Assembly (NCBI GenBank): GCA_029204225.1
Contig: CM055098.1
Coordinates: 13,111,815-13,175,814, forward strand
Origin: Diphasiastrum complanatum
Taxonomy: Eukaryota > Streptophyta > Lycopodiopsida > Lycopodiales > Lycopodiaceae
Direction: 5' to 3'
Length of the DNA: 64,000 nucleotides
The position numbers were made by a program, and so were the translations under genes. Position 1 is the first letter of the stretch, and every line of letters begins with the position of its first letter. This document shows, piece after piece, positions 11,482-19,942 of this stretch. The notes under the pieces are model-generated. The model ran no database searches, was not told where the DNA came from, and saw only the letters and a program-made list of their open reading frames with translations.

Positions 11482-11563
<82 letters not shown>
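11482..11563. repeat. (GA)n microsatellite
   Basis: A clean GA run 160 bp after the copy A transposase stop codon. A matching GA run precedes the gene at 7981-8058, so the transposase is bracketed by GA tracts. Confidence 0.97.
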
Positions 11564-11565
<2 letters not shown>

Positions 11566-12224
11566 AGCACATCTGCATCTCTCTCATAACATATGCATCA
11601 TGTTCAACCATTCAACATAACACGCTAAACCCGACACCCACAACATATCACCCTAAACCCTAACAATTCATCATAAACCCACAACCCCACAGCCATAACC
11701 ATCAAAACAAGCCACAACCATAATCATCATAACCACAACCATAAACATCATCAACCCCACGTCCTCATTGTGTCGTAGGCATTGCACCACACGTATGTGC
11801 AGATTCAACATCACCGCAACTCTTGTGTAGCATTCACTTGAACTTGTGTAGAATGCATCAATGGTCCAGGAATACTGTCCACAGGTTTGTGATCCCGATA
11901 CAAACCCAAGGGATCGAACCTGGCTCGATTCGGGTATCGTTCGGTCAAAATGGCATTTCGACGGGAGAGAAACGCAATTAGGTCACGTGAAATGGACTAC
12001 GTTTGCAGCTTTTCGTCCGACGGCCCAGTTTCTCCAAACGGGATCCGTTTTAGGTGCCGTCTGTTTCGGCTAGTGGACAACCTCGATAGGAACCTGTGGG
12101 AACAGACAGGACGAGGAACGGACGTCCCTCCGAAGTTCGACGTTAAACAGGGCTTCAGGGACACTTTGTCCGATCAGGACCTGAAAACTGGGAGATGTTT
12201 CGGAGCCCCCGTGTCGGTCTGTGC
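11564..12224. other. Non-coding interior of hAT element A
   Basis: The region is CA/CAT-rich with reverse telomere-like CCCTAAACCCTAA at 11650-11663. I find no supported gene. Open frames at 11861-12237 show no recognisable motif. Confidence 0.4.
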
Positions 12225-12430
12225 CATAAGTAATTAGTAAGCCGTTGAAGTTCATCCGGGGAGAAACCGATCTCGTCAACCGAGCCATAGTAGTGTGTAG
12301 GTCTCGTGGTTCCCTGTAGTGAATGACACAATTTTGCATAAGTAATTAGTAAGCTGTTGAAGTTCATCCGAGGGGAAGCCGATCACATCATATAAGACAT
12401 AGTAGTGTGTAGGTCTCATGGTTCCTTAGC
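12225..12430. repeat. 112-bp tandem duplication, with a third copy at 13466
   Basis: CATAAGTAATTAGTAAG starts at 12225 and again at 12337, each followed by TTCATCCG and later by GTGTGTAGGTCTC. A third related copy begins at 13466 with the shared GTGTAGGTCTTG segment on its left side. These are subterminal repeats of element A or of something inserted in it. Confidence 0.75.
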
Positions 12431-12727
12431 AGATGCACTTCACAGAAATACAACCCCCTTGATAGCATTTCATAAACACATACATTACATTTCAATACAC
12501 CAGGCACGCGTTGCACAAAAAACTATCGTACATTAATTCATCAGATGTATCAAAATAACAATACGTATTCCTGCCATATACGGCTGGGGTTGTGTCTTAC
12601 ACTATGTTAGACACTAAATGCTGTCTCATCTACTGTCGAAAATTACATAACAACAGTCAGCCACATACGGCTAGACCCCATCTATTCTAAACATTCCTAT
12701 GGATCCTCCACTGACTCCTCGCCCTCG

Positions 12728-13045
12728 TCAGGTGCATTGTTCGGTAAACTCTCGCTCTGCCTCCCGGTTAGCCCGAGCTGCCTCCTGGTTAGCCCGACGG
12801 CGGGCCGCCCTTTCCTTGACCATGATGAGCTGTCGTCGTGTGAAGTTCATTCCAATCTGCTCATCCAAATCCAGCTCGATAGCGGGGGCAGGTGGCTCCG
12901 GTTCCGGATTTCTCTGCCGAGCCTGTCGCTGCATCTCTGCAAATTCCGCCTCGAACTTTCGATGCCTTTCGTTGTGCCGTCGGACATCTTCCTCGAGCTT
13001 CCTCCTAGCTTCGCCCTCGGGCTTCGGTGGTATGCGCTCCGCCAT
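12728..13045 (-). CDS. MAERIPP-type charged accessory protein of hAT element A
   Basis: This is a 105-residue open frame on the strand opposite to the transposase of copy A, with the two 3' ends facing. It is unusually rich in Arg, Glu and Gln and should be largely helical or coiled coil: residues 11-45 form a charged stretch containing RRHNERHRKFEAEF, followed by a Pro/Glu hinge (PEPEPPAP) and a second basic helix (FTRRQLIMVKERAARRRA). The start is chosen because MAERIPP is shared by all three starts seen. Compared with the 18.6 kb copy, the last part is frame-shifted after REAERE, so this copy loses the acidic EGEESVED-like end. No known family comes to mind, and function is unknown. Conservation next to three transposases suggests an element-encoded role. 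Confidence 0.7.
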   Translation of the reverse strand: MAERIPPKPEGEARRKLEEDVRRHNERHRKFEAEFAEMQRQARQRNPEPEPPAPAIELDLDEQIGMNFTRRQLIMVKERAARRRANQEAARANREAEREFTEQCT

Positions 13046-13173
13046 CTCACGACGTCCTATTTCTCAAACTGGCTCTCACAGCCTCTCACTGGCCCTCACA
13101 GCCTCTCACTGGCTCTCTCACAGCCTCTGAAAAAGCCTCTCACAATGCCTCTCACAATGGCCTTGTGAGTGCC

Positions 13174-13180
13174 TATTTAA
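13174..13180 (-). promoter_or_regulatory. TATA-like box of the accessory gene, copy A
   Basis: On the minus strand this reads TTAAATAGGCACTCACAA, about 130 bp upstream of the ATG. The same box occurs before the accessory gene in copies B (19136-19142) and C (24204-24210). The conservation of box and flank suggests a dedicated promoter. Confidence 0.55.
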
Positions 13181-13199
13181 CACCACAACATGTTTCCCC

Positions 13200-13400
13200 A
13201 TGTGCAGTTGTTCATGATCCCTCCGTGGCCTGCTCCCCCATAGTGCCCATGTGCTATTGTACCTGCCCCCATGTGTAGCTCCCCCACGTGCTGCACTCCG
13301 ATTGGGCCCGGGTCTGCTCCCCCACAGTGCCCATGTTCTACTGTACCTGCCCCGATTAGTTGCCCATGTGACGTTGTACCTCCCAAAACCCTAAACCTAT
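13200..13400 (-). repeat. Degenerate upstream repeats of accessory gene A
   Basis: Units containing GTGCCCATGTGCTA, TGTACCTGCCCC and CTGCTCCCCCA repeat two or three times. Longer, clearer versions lie at 19190-19380 and 24340-24600. In the element they sit between the accessory promoter and the right terminal module. Confidence 0.5.
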
Positions 13401-13727
13401 CTCATCACATAGGCCATGGTACTGTGTAGGTCTTGAACTTCCCTGTGTTGAATGACACTGTGGAGCATAAGTAATTAGTAAGCTGTTGAGGTCCATCCGG
13501 GGAGCACATCGTTTACATGTATTTATATACTTATAAAATATAGATTCGTCAGGGAGAGAGGGATAGCAAGGGCACGAGACAGAGTTTTGGAGACTCAAAA
13601 AATATAAATTGTTGCTCTTTCGTGTCCGATTCTATAGATATCAGACATGGGAGGCACGGGGGCAGTGGTTAGGTCTGTTGCAAATTTTTTTGGGTACCGT
13701 TTTCCTATTTTTTAACAGGAGAGGGCA

Positions 13728-13785
13728 GGTGGGTGCCATACACCCTCTGATAATTAATTCCCGGGGGGGAGGGGGTGCAGGGGCC

Positions 13786-13837
<52 letters not shown>
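13728..13837 (+). repeat. Second copy of GGGTGCCA repeat plus (TA)n tract
   Basis: GGGTGCCATACACCCTCTG and a G-rich run match 6893-6960. A (TA)n run follows at 13791-13837 and abuts the left end of element D. Confidence 0.75.
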
Positions 13838-13839
<2 letters not shown>

Positions 13840-14784
13840 TAGATCCAGCGGTACCAGGATCTGTGGATCCCACTACCGCGGATCCAGTGTGGTACCGCGG
13901 ATCCATACTGATCCGCGGTACCACAATATTTAATATTTTTTAATATTTAATATTTTAATATATATGTTTTTTAACCTAATCCCCCCCTCGCTTCATCTCT
14001 CTCCCTGCCCATCGTGCTGCTGTCCGCGCCCTCTGTGCTGTCCGCCCACTCCTCGCCATCATACTGTCTTCGCGTTGCACTGATCGCTTCCGCCCCCGCT
14101 ATTGCTATTTCGGCCTTTGTTGTGGATTTTCCAGCTTTCCGCCACCTATCGCACTCACCATCATCTCTGCCTGTTTGCCCCAGTTCCCTCTATAGAAATG
14201 GTGCATTCCAACCTTGCCGATCTGTGGGGCGAGGTGGACATTGTCAATCGGGTTCACGACAAGTCCAACAAGTCCGGTGCAAAGATCGTGCGCTGTCGAT
14301 ATTGCCTGGTTGAGTTCAGTGCCACCCTCACTTGCCTTAAAGGCCACCTACTCGGCGCACGCGCCAAAAATGGTGGCACACTGAATGCTGCCCCCTGTGC
14401 CAGCATGTCCGTTCCTATGAGGCAGCGACTTCTGGTCACCTATGGGCCACGTCTTGTGGCGGGGGAGAACATCATATCGGAGGGTGTTCTCCGGTTTTGC
14501 ACCGCGCCTTACGTGGTTGACCCCGAGTTGCTGCCTGCTTGGCTGGCACGCACGAGGAGAGGGAGTGCATCCTCGTCCAGTCCCTTTGTCTCTCACCCCC
14601 CTCAGATAGTTCCGCTAGACGCATCTCCATCTGTACCCATTCCGGTGGATCCCGTCCCATCTCGTCCGCTAGTTGCCACTGCGGTTTTTAATACCCTAAA
14701 ATACCCTAGTAAAAGGGGTTTTTAATTAAAAAAAATAAATAATAAAAAATATTATTATTATGGTGCCGCCTTGGTACCGTGGTA

Positions 14785-14786
<2 letters not shown>
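13838..14786 (+). mobile_element. hAT element D, internally deleted
   Basis: After the TA run the left end starts TCATAGATCCAGCGGTACC, with GGTACC and GGATCC words to about 13922. The BED exon of a transposase follows. The right end at 14757-14786 has TGGTGCCGCCTTGGTACCG and runs into the next TA tract. Everything between the start of the Pro/Ser linker and the right end is missing, so this is a non-autonomous derivative of about 0.95 kb. Confidence 0.6.
14198..14686 (+). pseudogene. hAT transposase N-terminus, copy D (truncated)
   Basis: The frame starting MVHSNLADLWGEVD contains a BED-type finger with CRYCLVEFSATLTCLKGHLLG, then the RQRLLVTYGPRLVAGEN and RFCTAPYVVDPELLPAWLA segments, and part of the Ser/Pro linker. 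It matches copies B and C closely until 14686 and then ends in unrelated AT-rich sequence. The catalytic core and hATC domain are absent. A short DNA-binding-only protein could in principle compete for element ends, but there is no evidence of expression. Confidence 0.75.
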
Positions 14787-14845
<59 letters not shown>

Positions 14846-15440
14846 TAGTGGCACGTGGTACCGCCATTATGGTGCCGCCCAAAAATCCGCGGTACCAGGG
14901 CGGCACCATTTTTTAATTTAAAAAAAATAAATAAATTTAGTGGGCAATATGGGTATCAGCTTGAAGCTCTTGACGAGAGCAGTGCATTTATGCAGGTTGT
15001 CGGTGCTTTCAGCTACAAAATGTGTTAGACAACTAAATAATGGACCTCTCAGTTTAGTAGTCACTAGTTAACTGGTACCAGGTCCCGCTTATCCCGGTAC
15101 TGCGGGACCATAAATGGTACCGCTGTACCATATCGGTCGGCGGTACCAAAAAAAAAAAAACTTCTTTTTTTTGCAAAAATAACACGGGAATTTTGTTTTT
15201 TTTTTTTTTTATATTATGGTACCGCCCTGGTAATGCGGATCCCAGGGCGGTACCGTATCGGCGGTACCACTGTTATGGTGTCGGCGGTACCATAACAGCG
15301 GTACCAGGGAACACTATGATATATATATATATATATATATATATCACATAGGTCCCGCGGTACCCAGGACCGTACTGGTACCGCGGTACCATGATGGTAC
15401 CGCGGTACCACAATATAATAATATTTTTATTATTTAATAT
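14787..15440. repeat. Cluster of GGTACC-rich terminal modules and TA tracts
   Basis: (TA)n occupies 14787-14843. GGTACC/GGCACC-rich modules lie at 14844-14910, 15075-15147 and 15215-15311. A second TA run (15319-15344) is followed by CATAGGTCCCGCGGTACCC, the left end of element B. The stretch 14930-15070 has no recognisable content. The arrangement looks like several element ends stacked together. Confidence 0.65.
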
Positions 15441-15696
15441 TTTAAATTTTTTTTTTTTACCTAAACCTACCCGCCCCCCTCGCATTTCAGCTCAAAATTT
15501 TTTGCGCCCTCCTCCGCCCTGCCATCGCTGTTGTTTTTGCCTACCTGCCTTCTGATTCCTTGCGTCACCCTTCGCCCACGCAACGCCTTGCCTTGCATCT
15601 GACTTGCTTCGCCCTGCCTTCGCCCATTTTCAGCGTCTCTCCAACAGTGAACCCTGTTGTTTTTTTTCCAGCAATCCATCCCTCATTTCATCTGCA

Positions 15697-16021
15697 ATGG
15701 TGCAATCCGACCTTTCCGGTCTGTGGGACGAGGTAGACATTGTCAGGCGGGTTGCCGACAAGGCCAACAAGACCGGTCAGAAGATCGTGCGCTGCCGATA
15801 CTGTCTCGTCGAGTTTGCTGCATCCCTCACTCGCCTTAAAGGCCATATGCTCGGTGCACGCGCCAAAAATGGTGCCACCTTGAATGCTGCCCCTTGTGGC
15901 AGCATGAAGCGACTACTGGACACCTACGGGCCGCGGCTCGTGGCAGGGGAGAACACCATTTTGGAGGGCATTCTCCGATTTTGCACCGCTCCTTATGTGG
16001 CTGACCCAGAGTTGCTGCCTG
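15697..16021 (+). pseudogene. BED zinc-finger exon of hAT transposase, copy B
   Basis: MVQSDLSGLWDEVDIVRR opens the frame. A BED-type finger with CRYCLVEFAASLTRLKGHMLG is followed by KRLLDTYGPRLVAGEN and FCTAPYVADPELLPA. The sequence is close to copy C (19943-20268) and stays open, unlike C, which has a frameshift and a stop here. At 16021/16022 it joins sequence in reverse orientation, so the normal continuation into the Ser/Pro linker is lost. Confidence 0.8.
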
Positions 16022-17884
16022 CGGCCCATGCCGAAACGAAATGCAGCGAGCTCCTCCATGAGCCTGATAGGATCCAAACCTATGTGTGGACCCACCCTGT
16101 GAATGTACTGAAGCCAATCGGCCTCGAGCTCCCTGTCTGCGATCTGTGTCGGAGAGAGGAAGAGGGGATGCAGCATGGGTGCAACGCTGTGGATACTCCT
16201 GTGGAAGTAGTTCCACCGCGTCTCCCATATGAACTTCAGCTCTGTCATCCTGCAGGTGAGGGGCATGTGGTTTAGGGCATTACGAAAAAGCTTAACATTG
16301 ACAGAAAAACAAACTAGCAAGTACTGAGAAGATAAAGGTCAATTGCAACACTGTACCGCTTACCTCTCTGGCTGCAAGATGGGCAGCTGCAGGAACTGTC
16401 CAATCCGGTCCATGAGCTCATACACCAGTCCAAGTGTCGACCCCTCGCTGTCAGCCATGCGGAGCACAATGTGGAGTGGTCGAAGCAGTCCTGACAATGT
16501 CTGTGCATCCCTCCAGAACTGGTCTCCCCTCACCGTGGAAGAAAAGTGCTCCCCATCCTCAGTGTGCAGAAATGTACTGGCACCCCAAAGATCACTGGCA
16601 ACCATCTGTAGAAGCTGGGCCCTGCACCTGATCAAACGGTCGATGACCACCAAGTCGAATGCAAAGCGCGTGGGGGCTGGCTTACGGAGGTCCAGATGGC
16701 TGAACACCCGGAACATGGCAAGGACATGCCTCTTTCTGGTGACAAAAGTCACCAGGAAGAGGGCCTCCCAGACGATGGCTCTAACCCAGGGAAGTGCTCC
16801 AATGTCCCCCATCAAAAGGTCTATGTCGTGGGCTGCACAGGGGGTATGAACAATATGAGGGAACTCGGCCTCTAGCAGTACACCCATCTGAATGTAGTTC
16901 GTGGCATTGTCCGTCACCACCGTGACGACATGCTGTGGGCCTATGGCTAGTATAGAAGACCTGATGACATCAAACATGAACTCTGCAGATATGACTCTCC
17001 CCCCCCTACTGCAATCCACTGCCCTCAAAAACTGTGTGCCCATGCAGCTGGAGACCAGTATGTTGAGGATCGGCCTCCTCCTGACATCAGTCCAGCCATC
17101 GGACATGATGCTGCAACCGTAAGTGGCCCAGTGCCGACGTAGAGGCTCCATCTCTCTAGACAAGGACTCAACCCTATCCCTCAGCATGTGTGTGCGGACA
17201 ACCTCTGAACTAGGGACTCTCCAGCTAGGGCTGACAGACTGTGCAAGGCGGAAGGCTCTTCTGAAGGGCTTAGAGTCGGTGATGGCAAAGGGCAGGTTCA
17301 GCTCGTAAATCAGACAAGCCACGGCCTGTGTGGCCTCTCTATCCATGTGCGGCTGATGCGCGCCGCGAATGGTCTGCTGCACAAGGGCTCTCCCTGGTGG
17401 GCGACGGGTGGAGGACCTCCAGCACGGTGCACCAACCGTGACGGGAATGGACGATGACGCGACAGGCTGGGCACTGGTGGATGCATCGGCTGTAGACGTG
17501 GAATGGGGAGAGTGGAATGCACTGGCAGAGATGGGTGCAGCAGCATAGGTGGGGTGCACTGGTGGAGGGGCAACATCTGGCATGGGGTACAAAAATTGCT
17601 GGCTGAGGAGGTCATCCGGATGGGAAGGGAAGGAAGAAGGGATCTCTTCCACATCCTCGAAGGCCCGCCCAGTAGCATCCTGGGCCTGCTCGGGTGGCGG
17701 AGAGTCCATGAGAAAGTCGTAGACTGGTGGAGTGCGAGCCACAGTGGGTGGTGGTGGAATGCAGTGGCAACTGGTGGACGCAATGGGACGGGATCCACCG
17801 GAATCTGAGCAGATGGGGGTGCGTGAGGCAGAACTGTCTGAGGGGCAAAGGGACTGGAGGAGGATGCACTCCCTCTCCTCGTGC
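16022..17884 (-). pseudogene. Inverted hAT transposase core, copy B
   Basis: Read on the minus strand, this segment gives the Ser/Pro linker, then DREATQAVACLIYELNLPF, the DUF659 hallmark YGCSIMSDGWTDVRRRP, VVTDNATNYIQMGVLLEAE, HTPCAAHDIDLLM, FVTRKRHVLAMFR and YELMDRIGQFLQL. After an intron come FIWETRWNYFHRSIHSV and LEADWLQYIHRVG. The open frame is 542 codons (16360-17988) without a stop. The segment corresponds to plus-strand 20279-22125 of copy C, with breakpoints at about 16022 and 17884. It is flanked by plus-oriented BED and tail sequence. Confidence 0.82.
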
Positions 17885-18088
17885 CCAGTTGGAGCAGGTG
17901 TTGTTGGTTTGGCCTGCTTGGGGGCTGATGCGGAGGCTGATTGGGAGGATGAGGATGACGAGTCTTCCCCCTCGGATACATAGCCCATGCCAGTTCCATC
18001 CAGGCAGAGATATTGGTTGCGAGAGTCAGCTCGGGGCCCTGAGTTGTCTCCAGAGCATTCGTCTGAGTCAGAGCCAGAGCATTGATTG
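17885..18088 (+). pseudogene. Probable acidic tail of transposase, copy B
   Basis: The plus strand encodes ADAEADWEDEDDESSPSD, a stop, then PELSPEHSSESEPEH. The strongly acidic composition resembles the tails of copies A and C. The hATC domain that should precede it is missing, removed with the inversion or by a linked deletion. Confidence 0.45.
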
Positions 18089-18099
18089 TGGCTCTGTTG

Positions 18100-18600
18100 T
18101 TTTAGTTTCAGTAGTTTGTCTCTAGCTGACGGTCTACCATTGTACTCAGATGATTTTTCACATTATGTACAGTGTTTGGCCTACATTATTTGCTGCACAT
18201 TGTGCGTATGTCGCTCTGTACATGTGATGCTTTATTTTATGTCGAAGAATTCTATGTGCGTGTGTGAATCCTATTTTCATTTAATTTCGTTTCAAGTGAA
18301 TGCTAGCTTCACATATATTCACCTACATCATGAGCACAGCAATCACCCCTACACCCCAAACGACATTTCATAAACACATGTAATACATCTGCATTTAAAA
18401 AAATTACAGACATTGCATCTTACATGACCAAGCTCGCATTGCACAAAAAACAACTTGTACTTATTCAACCGTTGTATCAGGATAACATCACACATACTGT
18501 CATTTTTTTAAGCAGCCATCTAGTTATTTGCTGCACCATAAACTGCCGAAAACTACATAGCAACTGTCCGCCACATACGGCTGGACCTCATCTATTCTAA
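18100..18600. other. Non-coding interval of element B
   Basis: AT-rich sequence without a supported gene lies between the transposase tail and the accessory gene. It shares AACATTACA/CACATACGGCTGGA-type words with 12480-12690 of element A, so it is element-derived. Confidence 0.5.
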
Positions 18601-18607
18601 AAATCCC

Positions 18608-18973
18608 TCACTGATCCTCCACCGACTCCTCGCCCTCGTCTGGTGCATTGTTTTGTCGCTCTTGCTCTGCCTCCCGGTTAGCCCGAGCTGCCTCCTGGTT
18701 AGCCCGACGTCTGGCCACCCTTTCCCTGACCATGATGAGCTGCCGTCGTGTGAAATTCATTCCGATCTGCTCATCCAGATCCAGCTCGACAGCAGGGACA
18801 GGACCCACAGCGGGGGCGGGTGGCTCCGGTTCCGGATTTCTCCGTCGAGTTTGTCGCAGCATCTCTCGGATATCTGCCTCTTGCTTCCGATGCCTCTCGT
18901 TGTGCCTTCGGATATCTTCCTCAAGCTTCCTCCTGGCTTCGCCCTCGGGCTTCGGTGGTATGCGCTCTGCCAT
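18608..18973 (-). CDS. MAERIPP-type charged accessory protein of hAT element B (intact)
   Basis: This is the best preserved copy, 121 residues from the shared MAERIPP start; an upstream in-frame ATG at 19013-19015 would add 14 residues. It has a charged N-terminal helix (EGEARRKLEEDIRRHNERHR), a Pro-rich hinge (PEPEPPAPAVGPVPA), the conserved motif ELDLDEQIGMNFTRRQL, a basic helix rich in RRRANQEAARANREAE and an acidic end (DEGEESVEDQ). Relative to copy A it has an in-frame VGPVPA insertion and mostly conservative changes, as expected of a protein under selection. There are no membrane segments, signal peptide, zinc finger or catalytic motif. It faces the transposase tail. I know of no named family; a DNA- or protein-binding helper role is an inference only. 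Confidence 0.75.
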   Translation of the reverse strand: MAERIPPKPEGEARRKLEEDIRRHNERHRKQEADIREMLRQTRRRNPEPEPPAPAVGPVPAVELDLDEQIGMNFTRRQLIMVRERVARRRANQEAARANREAEQERQNNAPDEGEESVEDQ

Positions 18974-19135
18974 CTCGATCGACCTTCTCCTCACAGCACC
19001 CTGGTCCTTGAACACCCTCTCACAGCACCCTGGCTCTCAAACAGCCTGTCACTGGCGCTCGCTTGCTCTCTCACTGTCTATCACTAGCTCTCTCACAGCC
19101 TCTGAAAATGCCGACCACAATGGCATTGTGAGTGC

Positions 19136-19142
19136 CTATTTA
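19136..19142 (-). promoter_or_regulatory. TATA-like box of the accessory gene, copy B
   Basis: The minus strand reads GGATAAATAGGCACTCACAA, about 165 bp upstream of the MAERIPP start. It is shared with copies A and C. Confidence 0.6.
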
Positions 19143-19189
19143 TCCCCACAGCCTGATCAACCATGTGGATCCCCATCATCCCTCCATGT

Positions 19190-19380
19190 GCCTCTGTACC
19201 TGCCCCCATGTGATGCTCCCCCCTGTGTTGGTCTCCGATTGGGCCCATGGTCTGCTCACCCACAATGCCCATGTGCCTCTGTACTCTGTACATGTGATGC
19301 TACCCCCCTGTGTTGGTCTCCCATTGGCCCCTCGATCTGCTCACTCGCAATGCCCATGTGCCACTACAACAGTCCCCTGC
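19190..19380 (-). repeat. Subterminal tandem repeats with inverted CCAAT box, copy B
   Basis: Two units of roughly 85 bp each contain CTGCTCAC, CAATGCCCATGTGCC, TGATGCT, TGTGTTGGTCTCC and ATTGGCCC. On the minus strand they give CCAATGGGAGACC, upstream of the accessory TATA box. They could act as an enhancer or as transposase-binding subterminal repeats. Confidence 0.6.
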
Positions 19381-19509
19381 ATCATGTACTGTACCCTCTT
19401 TTTTTACACCCAAAACCCCCTTTTTTTACTTTTTTTTGTCCTTTTTGGGTAGTTAATATGCAAAAAAAAATTACTAAAAATATATTAAAAAATAAAAAAA
19501 ATATTAAAT

Positions 19510-19611
19510 TTGGTACCGCCCTGGTACCGCGGATCCCAGGGCGGTACCGTACAGGCGGTACCACTGATATGGTACCGACGGTACCATACCAGCGGTACCA
19601 CGAGGTACTAT
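19510..19611 (+). repeat. Right GGTACC-rich terminal module of element B
   Basis: Repeated GGTACCGCC, GGCGGTACC and GGATCCCAGGGCGG words end with ACGAGGTACTATGA at the TA tract. The reverse complement starts TCATAGTACC, matching the left ends, which start TCATAGGTCC, so the element has imperfect terminal inverted repeats. Confidence 0.65.
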
Positions 19612-19942
19612 GATATATATATATATCATAGGTCCCGCGGTACTGGGTACCGCGGATCCCGGTACCGCGGGACTATGATGGTACCGCGGTACCACAATAT
19701 AATAATATTTTTATTATTTAATATTTTTAAATTTTTTTTTTGACCTAAACCTACCTGCCCCCCTTGCATTTCCTCTGAAATTTTGCCTACCTGCCTTCTG
19801 ATTCCTTGCGTCGCCCTTTGCCCACGCAACGCCTTGCCTTGCATCTGACTTGCTTCGCCCTGCCGTCGCCCATTTTCAGCGTCTCTCCAACAATGAACCC
19901 TGCTGTTTTTTTTCCAGCAATCCATCCCTCATTTCATCTGCA

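Larger units (their letters stand above)
15345..19611 (+). mobile_element. hAT element B, with inverted transposase core
   Basis: The left end (from 15345, CACATAGGTCCCGCGGTAC) follows a TA tract. The right end (19510-19611, closing GAGGTACTATGA) runs into the next TA tract. Inside are a plus-strand BED exon, an inverted transposase core, a plus-strand acidic tail, a minus-strand accessory gene and subterminal repeats. Ends and gene order match element C except for the inversion and loss of the hATC exons. hAT target duplications are 8 bp and would be invisible inside TA repeats. Confidence 0.7.

Noticed and set aside
16343-16849. Plus-strand open frame of 168 codons in element B
   Set aside because: It is the shadow of the minus-strand DUF659 core, which has the recognisable motifs.
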